64,000 nt of DNA, from the NCBI RefSeq assembly GCF_003206135.1, contig NZ_PZJT01000005.1:1-64000 (forward strand), written 5' to 3'. The stretch comes from Salinicola salarius (GTDB taxonomy: Bacteria > Pseudomonadota > Gammaproteobacteria > Pseudomonadales > Halomonadaceae). Every line of letters starts with the position of its first letter. The stretch's first letter is position 1. Under the pieces are notes generated by a model. The model was not told the origin of the DNA. It did no database searches and worked only from the letters and a program-made list of their open reading frames with translations. Shown in pieces: positions 9,260 through 17,591 of this stretch. A program made the position numbers and the translations under genes.

Positions 9260-10186
9260 ATGCTGATCTACACCCTCAAGCGCCTGCTGCAGGCTATCCC
9301 CACCCTGCTGATCGTGATCACGATTTCGTTCTTCCTGATGCGGGTGGCACCGGGCGGCCCGTTCGACGGCGAACGCCAGCTGCCGCCGGAGATCGAGGCC
9401 AATCTGATGGCGGCCTATCATCTCGACGAGCCGTTGCCGATGCAGTACCTGCGCTACATGGGCAATCTGCTCCAGGGCGATTTCGGACCGTCGTTCAAGT
9501 ACAAGGACTTCTCGGTCACCGAGCTGATCATGCAGGGCTTCCCGGTCAGTCTGGAAATCGGGGGGCTGGCGATACTGCTGGCGCTGATCGTCGGACTGCC
9601 GCTGGGCATCGCGGCGGCGCTGAAGCGCAACTCGACGATCGACTATCTGGTCATGGGCACGGCGCTGACCGGTATCGCGGTTCCCAACTTCGTGATCGCG
9701 CCGATCTTCGCGCTGGTGTTCGGGGTGCTGCTGGGGTGGCTGCCGGCGGGCGGCTGGAACGGCGGCGCCCTGCCCAATCTGGTGCTCCCGGTCGTGGCGC
9801 TGTCGATCCAGCAGATCGCCTACATCGCGCGGATGATGCGCGCCAGCATGATCGAAGTCCTGGGTAGCCACTTCATCCGCACCGCCCGGGCCAAAGGTCT
9901 CAACGAGGGCGAGGTGATCTGGCGCCATGCCATTCGGCCCGCGCTGCTGCCGGTGATGTCCTACCTCGGCCCGGCCATCGCCGGGATCATCACCGGTTCC
10001 GTGGTCATCGAGCAGATCTTCGGCATTCCCGGCATCGGCCGCTACTTCGTGCAGGGCGCGCTCAACCGCGACTACACCCTGGTGATGGGTACCGTGGTCT
10101 TCTACGGCGTTTTGATCGTGCTGATGAACCTGATCGTCGACCTGCTCTATTCGGCACTCGATCCCCAGATCCGCTATGACGACTGA
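9260..10186 (+). CDS. oppB: Oligopeptide ABC transporter permease, OppB type
   Basis: Inner-membrane permease subunit of the peptide importer, 308 residues. It starts with the OppB/DppB signature MLIYTLKRLLQAIPTLL and FFLMRVAPGGPFDGER, has about six membrane segments, and carries the ATPase-coupling EAA loop (RTARAKGLNEGEVIWRHAIRPALLP). It ends YSALDPQIRYD, typical of OppB. It lies between the binding-protein genes and oppC, and is probably translated from the same message. Confidence 0.96.
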   Translation: MLIYTLKRLLQAIPTLLIVITISFFLMRVAPGGPFDGERQLPPEIEANLMAAYHLDEPLPMQYLRYMGNLLQGDFGPSFKYKDFSVTELIMQGFPVSLEIGGLAILLALIVGLPLGIAAALKRNSTIDYLVMGTALTGIAVPNFVIAPIFALVFGVLLGWLPAGGWNGGALPNLVLPVVALSIQQIAYIARMMRASMIEVLGSHFIRTARAKGLNEGEVIWRHAIRPALLPVMSYLGPAIAGIITGSVVIEQIFGIPGIGRYFVQGALNRDYTLVMGTVVFYGVLIVLMNLIVDLLYSALDPQIRYDD

Positions 10187-10263
10187 TTCACTACAACGAC
10201 TCGACCGTGACGACGATCCGAGCATGACAATGACGATCATGACCAAGAACAGGGAGGCCGCTG

Positions 10264-11223
10264 ATGACATCCGAATCCAAGCCCTATAGCGGCGAACAGC
10301 CGGATGGCGCCCCGCTACCCGCCGGCGGCCCCAATCCGCCCCGATCCCCAGACCCCAAAGCTGGCGCGGCACCGGTGGGTGAAAGCCTGGCTCGCGACGC
10401 CTGGCGTCGTCTCAGTCAGAACCGCGCTGCCATGGCCAGCCTGGGCCTGCTGATCGCGATCATCGTGGTCTGCATCGTCGGCCCGTGGCTGCTGCCGTGG
10501 GGGCTTGCCGAAGTCGACTGGAACGCCTTCGGCACCGGTCCGACGCTGGAAGGCGCGCACTATCTCGGCACCGATGCCAACGGCCGCGACCTGCTCACCC
10601 GCGTGCTTTATGGCGGGCGCGTGTCACTGTCGGTGGCGCTGGTCGCTTCTTTCGTCAGCCTGGTGATCGGCGTTCTCTACGGCGCCATCTCGGGGTATCT
10701 GGGCGGTCGCGTCGACAACTACATGATGCGCTTCGTCGACATCATGTATTCGCTGCCGTTCATGTTCCTGGTGATCCTGCTGATGGTGGTGTTCGGCCGC
10801 AACATCTTCCTGATCTACGCCGCCATCGGCGCGGTGGAGTGGCTCGATATGGCACGTATCGTGCGCGGCCAGACCCTGGCGCTGAAACGCCGCGAGTTCA
10901 TCGAGGCGGCCCATGCGCTCGGCGTGCGCGACACCAAGATCGTCACCCGCCACCTGATACCCAACGCCATCGGACCGGTGATCATCTACGTCACCCTGAC
11001 CGTACCCAAGGTGATCCTGCTCGAGAGCTTCCTGTCGTTTCTGGGACTCGGCGTGCAGGAGCCGCTGACCAGCTGGGGCGTGCTGATTTCAGAGGGCGTG
11101 GACATGATGGAAAGCGCGCCGTGGATGCTGCTGGTGCCGTCGTTCTTCCTCGCGGCGACGCTGTTCTGTCTCAACTTCCTGGGCGATGGGCTGAGAGACG
11201 CCCTCGACCCGCGCACACGCTAA
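10264..11223 (+). CDS. oppC: Oligopeptide ABC transporter permease, OppC type
   Basis: Second permease subunit, 319 residues. A proline-rich cytoplasmic N-terminus (about residues 1-50) precedes the OppC_N segment (LARDAWRRLSQNRAAM). A periplasmic loop with HYLGTDANGRDLLTRVLYG follows, then the BPD_transp_1 membrane domain with its EAA loop (EAAHALGVRDTKIVTRHLIP). It ends GDGLRDALDPRTR, as OppC proteins do. The start ATG 10264 follows AGGGAGG. The ATPase gene begins 11 bases after its stop. Confidence 0.96.
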   Translation: MTSESKPYSGEQPDGAPLPAGGPNPPRSPDPKAGAAPVGESLARDAWRRLSQNRAAMASLGLLIAIIVVCIVGPWLLPWGLAEVDWNAFGTGPTLEGAHYLGTDANGRDLLTRVLYGGRVSLSVALVASFVSLVIGVLYGAISGYLGGRVDNYMMRFVDIMYSLPFMFLVILLMVVFGRNIFLIYAAIGAVEWLDMARIVRGQTLALKRREFIEAAHALGVRDTKIVTRHLIPNAIGPVIIYVTLTVPKVILLESFLSFLGLGVQEPLTSWGVLISEGVDMMESAPWMLLVPSFFLAATLFCLNFLGDGLRDALDPRTR

Positions 11224-11234
11224 GGAGCCGTTTC

Positions 11235-12836
11235 ATGAGTTCTTTGCTCGAAATCGACAAGCTCAGCGTGACGTTCCGGTTGCCCACCGGCCCGGTGACC
11301 GCGGTCAAGGACGTGAGCTTCACCATTGCCGAGGGCGAGACGCTGGCCCTGGTCGGCGAATCCGGCTCCGGCAAGTCGGTGACCTCCACCGCCGCCATGC
11401 GCCTGCTGCCCGAGCTCGCCGAGACCACCGGTGCCATCCGCTTCAACGGCGAGGACCTGCTCGAAGTGACGCCCAAGCGCATGCGCCGTGTCCGCGGCAA
11501 TGACATCTCGATGATCTTCCAGGAGCCGATGACCTCGCTCAATCCGCTGCACCGTATCGGTCGCCAGATCGGCGAGGTGCTGGTCAAGCACAAGCAACTG
11601 ACGGGCAACGCCAATCGCCAGCGGGTGCTGGAGCTGCTGAACCAGGTCGGCATCCCCGAGCCGGAGCGGCGCATCGACAGCTATCCGTACGAACTTTCCG
11701 GCGGTCAGCGTCAGCGCGTGATGATTGCGATGGCGCTGGCCTGCGAACCCAAGCTGCTGATCGCCGACGAACCGACCACGGCGCTCGATGTCACGGTCCA
11801 GGCGCAGATCCTCGAGCTGCTCAAGTCGCTGCAGGCCGAGTACGGCATGGCGATCCTGTTCATCACCCATGACCTGAGCATCGTTCGCCATTTTGCCGAT
11901 CACGTCGCGGTGATGCGCTATGGCGAAGTGGTCGAGAGCGGCCGCACGCTCGAGGTGTTCGACAACCCCCGCCACGACTACACCCGCATGCTGCTGGACG
12001 CCATTCCGCGCGGGCGCAAGGAGCCCGCCCCGGCAGACGCACCGGTGCTGATGAGCGGGCGCGATATCAAGGTGCGCTTCCCCCTCAAGAAGCGCCTGTT
12101 CGGCAAGAGCGAGTACTTCGAGGCCGTGCGTGGCATCGACCTGTCGATTCGACGCGGCGAGACGCTGGGCATCGTCGGCGAGTCCGGTTCCGGCAAGTCG
12201 ACCCTCGGCCGCGCCCTGCTGCGGCTGCTGAAGTCCGAAGGCGACATTCGCTTCGAGGAGGCCGACATCTCCGGACTCGACAAGTCCGGCATGCGTCCGC
12301 TGCGCTCGCGTCTGCAGGTCGTGTTCCAGGACCCCTTCGGTTCGCTCTCCCCGCGCATGACGGTGGGCGACATCATCAGCGAAGGTCTCAAGGTGCATCA
12401 TCCGGAAATGAACCGCCGCCAGCGCGAGGCAGAAGTCATCGCCGCGCTGGAAGAGGTCGCCCTCGACCCCGCCATGCGCAACCGCTACCCCCACGAGTTT
12501 TCCGGCGGCCAGCGCCAGCGTATCGCCATCGCCCGTGCGCTGATCCTCAAGCCGGAACTGCTGCTGCTCGACGAACCGACCTCGGCGCTCGACCGCTCGG
12601 TCCAGGTCCGCGTCATCGACTTGCTTCGCGATCTGCAGAAGAAACACGGCCTGACCTATCTCTTCATCAGCCACGATCTCTCGGTGGTGCGTGCACTCTC
12701 CGACGACGTGATGGTGATGAAAGAGGGCCGCGTCATCGAACACGGCTCGGTGGAGGCGATATTCTCGAATCCCCGGGAACCCTATACCCAGGCGCTGCTG
12801 AAAGCGGCATTTCTGGAGAGCGAAGCCGCGGCCTGA
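11235..12836 (+). CDS. Fused OppD-OppF type ABC transporter ATPase
   Basis: Energising subunit with two complete nucleotide-binding domains in one 533-residue chain, as in YejF and GsiA. Domain 1 (about residues 1-260) has [22 protein letters not shown] and [10 protein letters not shown]. Domain 2 (about 275-533) has [22 protein letters not shown] and [10 protein letters not shown]. The frame is open upstream to 10485, but the start at ATG 11235 is fixed by AAGGAG (11222-11227) and by homology starting [12 protein letters not shown]. It completes the importer with OppB and OppC. Confidence 0.96.
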   Translation: MSSLLEIDKLSVTFRLPTGPVTAVKDVSFTIAEGETLALVGESGSGKSVTSTAAMRLLPELAETTGAIRFNGEDLLEVTPKRMRRVRGNDISMIFQEPMTSLNPLHRIGRQIGEVLVKHKQLTGNANRQRVLELLNQVGIPEPERRIDSYPYELSGGQRQRVMIAMALACEPKLLIADEPTTALDVTVQAQILELLKSLQAEYGMAILFITHDLSIVRHFADHVAVMRYGEVVESGRTLEVFDNPRHDYTRMLLDAIPRGRKEPAPADAPVLMSGRDIKVRFPLKKRLFGKSEYFEAVRGIDLSIRRGETLGIVGESGSGKSTLGRALLRLLKSEGDIRFEEADISGLDKSGMRPLRSRLQVVFQDPFGSLSPRMTVGDIISEGLKVHHPEMNRRQREAEVIAALEEVALDPAMRNRYPHEFSGGQRQRIAIARALILKPELLLLDEPTSALDRSVQVRVIDLLRDLQKKHGLTYLFISHDLSVVRALSDDVMVMKEGRVIEHGSVEAIFSNPREPYTQALLKAAFLESEAAA

Positions 12837-12893
12837 GGTTACCGCCCAGCGTGCGAAGAAAGCGATCAACAACAATCGACTCAAGAGGTCATC

Positions 12894-14789
12894 GTGCTCT
12901 ACAGCAAACTCATCCCTAACAAGACAGTCACATCATTGATCCTTGGTACACTTCTGACCGGCGCATCGGTCGTGGCATCCACGGGTGCGTTGGCGCAGTC
13001 ACAACCGCCGTCCGCCGAAAAGGGGGAATGGGATCTCACCGATCTCTACGCCTCACTCGACGACTGGCAGCAGGCGCTGAACGATGTTGATCGGCGCATC
13101 GAAAGCCTCGACGATTTTCAGACGACGCTGACCGAAAGCCCGGAGGCGCTGGCCACGGCACTGGACGCCATCCGTTCGGTCGAGAAATCCGCCAGTCGCG
13201 TTCAGACCTATGCCTCTCTCCAGGCGGACGAAGATCTACGCGACGGGCCGGCCCAGGAGCGCCAAGGTCAAGCGGAGCAATTGATGGCGCGCTTCGAATC
13301 GGCTATCGGTTACCTGCGTCCGACGCTGATCCAGATGGACCGCGATACCCTGTCGAGTTGGCTGTCGAGTCCCGGGCTCAAGGATCATCGCCGCTTTCTG
13401 GAAGATGTGATTCGCGAAGCGCCACATACGCTATCGAAACAGACCGAATCCGCGCTGGCCGCGTTGGGCCCGGTGATGAGCCATGAGACGCCCTATTCGC
13501 TGCTGGCGAATTCCGATATCGACTGGCCCACCATTACCATCGAAGGAAAGAGCGTGCGGCTCGACGCGGCCGGTTACAGCCACTGGCGAGAATCCAAGGA
13601 TCGCGACGTGCGCCAGCGAGTGTTCGACGCTTACTGGCCGGCCTGGCAACAGTTCACTTCCACCTTCGGCTCACTGCTCAATGCTCAGGTCCAGCAACAC
13701 GTCACCGAGTCGAGGCTGCGCCACTACGACAGCGCGATGGCCGCCGCGGTCTCCCGCGACGACATTCCTCCGGCGGTCTATCGGCAACTGATCGAGTCGA
13801 CCAACGCTCACTTGGACACGCTGCACCGCTACCTCAAACTGCGTCAGCGCATTCTCGGCGTCGATCAGTTGCACTACTACGATATCTATCCACCCCTTGC
13901 GGAACTCGACAAGACCTTCGATCTCGACGACGCGCGACAGCTGACCCGGGAAGCGACGACTCCGTTGGGTCCGCATTACGCCAAGCTGCTCGCGCATGCC
14001 ACCGGTTCGGCCTGGACCAGTGCCTACCCGAGCCAGGGCAAACGCTCCGGCGCCTACATGAACGACTCGGCCTACGACGTTCACCCCTACGTGCTGATGA
14101 ATTTCAACGGCGCCTACGGCGATGTCTCGACCTATGCCCACGAATGGGGCCACGGCATTCACAGCATGCTGACCGAGGAAAATCAGCCCTACCCGACGTC
14201 GGACTATTCGATCTTCACTGCCGAGGTCGCCTCGACGACCAACGAACAGTTGCTGGTCGATCGTATGATCCGGAAGGCGAAGACGCCAGAGGAGAAACTC
14301 TTCTACGTCGGGCAGGCACTCGAGGCGATTCGCGGGACCTACTTTCGCCAGGCGCAATTTGCAGAGTTCGAGCTGGCCATTCATCGCGCGGCGGAGAATG
14401 GCGAACAGCTATCCGGTGATCGCCTGACGCAGATGTATGGCGAAATACTGCGCAAGTACTACGGCGTCGACCAGGGCATTACCGCCATTGACGAGACGGA
14501 CTACGCCGAGTGGGCCTACATTCCGCATTTCTACTACGACTTTTACGTCTATCAATACGCCACTTCGATAACCGCGGCGCAGATGTTTGCGCATGGCCTC
14601 GAGAATAATCCAGAAAAATGGCGAGATCGCTACCTCAACGTGCTTTCACAGGGCGGCGCGCAGAGTGGATATCAACTGTTGAAAAAAGCCGGCGTGGATC
14701 TCGCCACGCCGACGCCCTACGACAACTTGAATAAAAACATGAATCATCTCATCGACGAAGCCGAAGAAATTCTGGATCAGGCCGGCTGA
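12894..14789 (+). CDS. pepF: Exported M3-family oligoendopeptidase F
   Basis: Zinc metallopeptidase of family M3 that cleaves short peptides, 631 residues. The motif HEWGH (His416, Glu417, His420) binds zinc, and Glu in FTAEVAST about 25 residues later is the likely third ligand. An N-terminal signal (LILGTLLTGASVVAST with cleavage near ALA-QSQPP) predicts periplasmic location, unlike the cytoplasmic PepF of Gram-positives. The start is GTG 12894, after AAGAGG. It closes the transporter operon 57 bases after the ATPase gene, so it probably trims peptides before or alongside uptake (inference). Confidence 0.93.
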   Translation: MLYSKLIPNKTVTSLILGTLLTGASVVASTGALAQSQPPSAEKGEWDLTDLYASLDDWQQALNDVDRRIESLDDFQTTLTESPEALATALDAIRSVEKSASRVQTYASLQADEDLRDGPAQERQGQAEQLMARFESAIGYLRPTLIQMDRDTLSSWLSSPGLKDHRRFLEDVIREAPHTLSKQTESALAALGPVMSHETPYSLLANSDIDWPTITIEGKSVRLDAAGYSHWRESKDRDVRQRVFDAYWPAWQQFTSTFGSLLNAQVQQHVTESRLRHYDSAMAAAVSRDDIPPAVYRQLIESTNAHLDTLHRYLKLRQRILGVDQLHYYDIYPPLAELDKTFDLDDARQLTREATTPLGPHYAKLLAHATGSAWTSAYPSQGKRSGAYMNDSAYDVHPYVLMNFNGAYGDVSTYAHEWGHGIHSMLTEENQPYPTSDYSIFTAEVASTTNEQLLVDRMIRKAKTPEEKLFYVGQALEAIRGTYFRQAQFAEFELAIHRAAENGEQLSGDRLTQMYGEILRKYYGVDQGITAIDETDYAEWAYIPHFYYDFYVYQYATSITAAQMFAHGLENNPEKWRDRYLNVLSQGGAQSGYQLLKKAGVDLATPTPYDNLNKNMNHLIDEAEEILDQAG

Positions 14790-15413
14790 CGATCAGGCCG
14801 TTAGTCGTGGGGTTCTAGAAATCCTAAAGACCGCTTTTTTTCCGAAAACAATAATGTCCTCCTCCCGGAGGGCATTATTGTTTTCGGTATCACGTATTCC
14901 AGAGCACACCGACCTTTACCACTGCGACCATTATTCAATTTTTCATGCGAAATTTCTATCCTATCATTCAAAAAGCGCATGTACCTTGCAAGTGCAATTG
15001 AAGAAAAATCGCACAAAAAAAGTGCAAATAAACTGCAACACAAAGCGCACCACTCAATAGATATAAGCAACTCAAAAAAAGAAACAAAAGATAACGATGA
15101 CATCCGAATTCCGAACGAATGACTGACATTTCGCTCATTCCAACCACACCCAAAATTGCTTTCTTTTGCTCAATGTACTATGAAATATACCAATATAAAC
15201 AAGGGCTTATTTTGGTCGGAATACTGCCCTCTTGTTTTGTATAAAATATTCTATTTTTCTGTCCATCATTTCGGCGCATGAATTTAGACCACTTCCTGAA
15301 AAACTGATGTCTCCCACCGCTTCTGGCACATAAATTGCTCCAAATCCAGAAAAGGGAATGCGGCACCTATTAATGGGCCGCAAGCAAGCTGTCACCAGAA
15401 CAATCGAGATAAT
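14790..15413. other. AT-rich gene-free region between the opp block and tonB
   Basis: About 620 bases with no supportable gene and visibly higher A+T than everything around it, especially 14930-15300. It contains the long hairpin at 14842-14887, a small palindrome TTGCAAGTGCAA near 14986 followed by further GTGCAA and CTGCAA copies, and the tonB promoter region. Open frames across it are short and unlike proteins. It could be a regulatory region, an sRNA locus or the scar of an insertion. Confidence 0.55.
14842..14887. other. Long near-perfect hairpin without T-tract
   Basis: Left arm 14842-14862 and right arm 14867-14887 form a 21-pair stem closed by a 4-base loop (TCCC), with a single G-T wobble. 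A run of eight T lies before it (14834-14841), not after it, so it is not a standard intrinsic terminator on either strand. It sits 52 bases after the M3 peptidase stop codon. Confidence 0.75.
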
Positions 15414-16235
15414 ATGACCGCGATCGAGAACGCGCTTCCCATTCAGGACGCTGCGCAGAAAAACAAACGTTCGATATCCCGACCGGAGATGTGGGTTCTG
15501 GTAGCAATATCGGCGTTAGTTCACGGGTTGATATGGTGGTCGTTGAATCGCCAACCCATGATTGCCGCTGAAGTGCTGCCCAACCAGGCGTCTCAGGCAT
15601 CAGAAGTCACGGTCTCGTTGACCAGCGCTCCTCCACCGGAACCCCCGCCTCCGGTCGAACCGCCACCTCCCGTGCAGGAAGCGCCGGTCGTGGACGACGT
15701 CGCCGTCACGCCTGCCGAAGAAGAGGTGGCCCCTGAGCCGGAACCCGAGCCTCAGCCAGAACCTGAGCCCGAACCCGAGCCTCAGCCGGAGCCAGAGCCA
15801 GAGCCAGAGCCAGAGCCCGAACCTCAGCCGGAACCCGAGCCTCAGCCGGAGCCAGCGCCTAAACCGGCCCCGCAGAAGTCAGCGCCGACACAAAAACAGG
15901 CTCAGACCTCTCGGCCTACACAGAGCTCCAGCGCATCGTCGAGCAACGAGGTCACACCCGCGGTATCCGGCATGCAGAGCCTGGGCAACCCGCCGCCACG
16001 CTACCCCTCGCTGGCACTGCGCCGCGGTTACGAGGGCAATGTGCAGTTGAAGATACTGGTTATGCCCGATGGCACGGCAGGTCAGGTACAGGTCACTCAA
16101 TCCAGTGGACATCGAGAACTGGATGAAGCCGCCGTCGAGACGGTTCGCGGCTGGACGTTCAAGCCGGCAAGACGTGGCGATACCCCGATCAAAGGCTGGG
16201 CACTGCAGACCATCGCGTTCCAGCTCCCCAACTGA
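15414..16235 (+). CDS. tonB: TonB energy-transducing protein
   Basis: Inner-membrane-anchored transducer that passes proton-motive force from ExbB/ExbD to outer-membrane receptors, 273 residues. One N-terminal membrane helix (about residues 28-45, [15 protein letters not shown]) is followed by a long proline-rich rod (about 72-155) built of PEPEPQ-like repeats. The C-terminal TonB domain follows (about 190-273: [36 protein letters not shown]). It is the first gene of tonB-exbB-exbD, with gaps of 41 and 51 bases, immediately upstream of a TonB-dependent receptor. No obvious Fur box was seen before it. Confidence 0.94.
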   Translation: MTAIENALPIQDAAQKNKRSISRPEMWVLVAISALVHGLIWWSLNRQPMIAAEVLPNQASQASEVTVSLTSAPPPEPPPPVEPPPPVQEAPVVDDVAVTPAEEEVAPEPEPEPQPEPEPEPEPQPEPEPEPEPEPEPQPEPEPQPEPAPKPAPQKSAPTQKQAQTSRPTQSSSASSSNEVTPAVSGMQSLGNPPPRYPSLALRRGYEGNVQLKILVMPDGTAGQVQVTQSSGHRELDEAAVETVRGWTFKPARRGDTPIKGWALQTIAFQLPN

Positions 16236-16276
16236 CGAACAACAATGACGCAACACCTTCAGCAAGGAAAAACACC

Positions 16277-16993
16277 ATGATGGAATCCAACGGCATTACC
16301 GCCATGATCGTACCCGGCGTGCTCTGGACGCTGATCGTCTTCTCCATTGCGACCTGGGCCATTCTTCTGATAAAGGGTCTTCAGTTCGCCAGGAATCGCA
16401 TCGAGAACAAGCGATTCCAGAAAGTATTCTGGGAAGCCAAGAGTATGGAGGAAGGTGAATCCATTAGTGAAAAGCGCCCGGGTACCATGGCTTCAATTGC
16501 CCGTGCTGGCTTCGCGGTAGTCACCGGGCGGGATATCGCGCCAAAGAATCAGGCTCTGGCGCAAAAGATCAATCGATCCGACCGCCTCGAGCGCAGTCTG
16601 AGACAGCAGATTCAGCGCGAGCGTCGCTCGCTCGAAGGTGGCCTGGCGATCCTCGCCAGTATCGGAAGTACCTCTCCTTTCATCGGTCTATTCGGCACGG
16701 TTTGGGGGATCATGGAGGCGTTGATGACGATCGGTGAAACCGGTGAGGCGGGTCTGGATACCGTGGCCGGGCCTATCGGTCATGCCCTGATTGCCACAGG
16801 GGTCGGTATCGCCGCCGCAGTTCCCGCGGTACTGGTTTACAACTACTTCACGCGGCGCCTGAAACTCACCGTTTCGCTGATGGATGACTTCGCTCACGAC
16901 TTCTACAGCCTGGCCCAGCAGCACGCCTTTCAAAGCCACGCGCCCAGGCCTGTCGCACCCGAAGTACCGTCGCCTTCACCGGCAATGGGTTGA
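16277..16993 (+). CDS. exbB: ExbB proton channel protein (MotA/TolQ/ExbB family)
   Basis: Membrane subunit of the TonB-ExbB-ExbD motor, 238 residues. A first membrane helix near residues 10-32 (VPGVLWTLIVFSIATWAILL) precedes a cytoplasmic region. The conserved ExbB core follows, with LAILASIGSTSPFIGLFGTV, EALMTIGETG and GPIGHALIATGVGIAAAVPA. It lies between tonB and exbD on the same strand and is probably co-transcribed. Confidence 0.95.
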   Translation: MMESNGITAMIVPGVLWTLIVFSIATWAILLIKGLQFARNRIENKRFQKVFWEAKSMEEGESISEKRPGTMASIARAGFAVVTGRDIAPKNQALAQKINRSDRLERSLRQQIQRERRSLEGGLAILASIGSTSPFIGLFGTVWGIMEALMTIGETGEAGLDTVAGPIGHALIATGVGIAAAVPAVLVYNYFTRRLKLTVSLMDDFAHDFYSLAQQHAFQSHAPRPVAPEVPSPSPAMG

Positions 16994-17044
16994 GCTTGAC
17001 GTACCGAGACTGCACTCAAACCGCACATGAAAAGGTAATGAGAC

Positions 17045-17446
17045 ATGGCTTTTTCCAGTCACGACGATGATGAAGTTCTCAGCGAGATGAACGTCACGCC
17101 GTTGGTCGATGTGATGCTGGTTCTGCTGGTGGTATTCATCGTCACCGCACCGCTCATGACCAATGCCGTTCACGTCAACTTGCCCAAGACGGGGGCCGTT
17201 GCCCCACCTGAAACCAAGGAGCCGATGGTAGTGAGCGTGGATGCCGATGGTGCTTACTTCATCGGCAAGGAGGAGTACAGCTTCGAGGATCTAGAGCAGG
17301 CGCTCGTCCAGGCACATGATGACAATCCCGATCAGGCCGTACAGCTTCAGGCGGACGAGGGGGTGGAATACGGCATCGTTGCCAAGGCGATGGCGGCACT
17401 GGAGAGATCGGGCATTCAGAAAGTGGCCGTTCTGACCCAGCAATGA
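17045..17446 (+). CDS. exbD: ExbD biopolymer transport protein
   Basis: Membrane subunit of the TonB motor, 133 residues. The sequence MNVTPLVDVMLVLLVVFIV is the ExbD/TolR signature, and its membrane aspartate (LVDVM, residue about 22) is the proton-translocating residue. A periplasmic domain follows, with VSVDADGAYFIG and ALERSGIQKVAVLTQ. AAAGGTAATGAG before the ATG contains a Shine-Dalgarno sequence. Confidence 0.95.
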   Translation: MAFSSHDDDEVLSEMNVTPLVDVMLVLLVVFIVTAPLMTNAVHVNLPKTGAVAPPETKEPMVVSVDADGAYFIGKEEYSFEDLEQALVQAHDDNPDQAVQLQADEGVEYGIVAKAMAALERSGIQKVAVLTQQ

Positions 17447-17591
17447 TCATGAGTTATTAGACCTTACACCTCACGATCCAGTTCATTCAAAAAGGAGAAA
17501 CGGCACCACCACATAACAACAAGCTAGAACATCCGAATAATAGTTATTGACTACTGAATACCAACAACTGCTATTCAAGGAACATCAGGTA

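Noticed and set aside
11220..12884. 554-codon minus-strand frame opposite the OppDF ATPase
   Set aside because: Shadow frame; the plus strand carries two full sets of ABC motifs.
14842..14887. Canonical Rho-independent terminator for the opp operon
   Set aside because: The hairpin is strong, but no T-tract follows it on either strand, so it is listed as a hairpin only.
15200..15413. Fur box or clear sigma-70 promoter before tonB
   Set aside because: Only TATAAA-like A/T words with badly spaced -35 candidates; no match to the Fur consensus.
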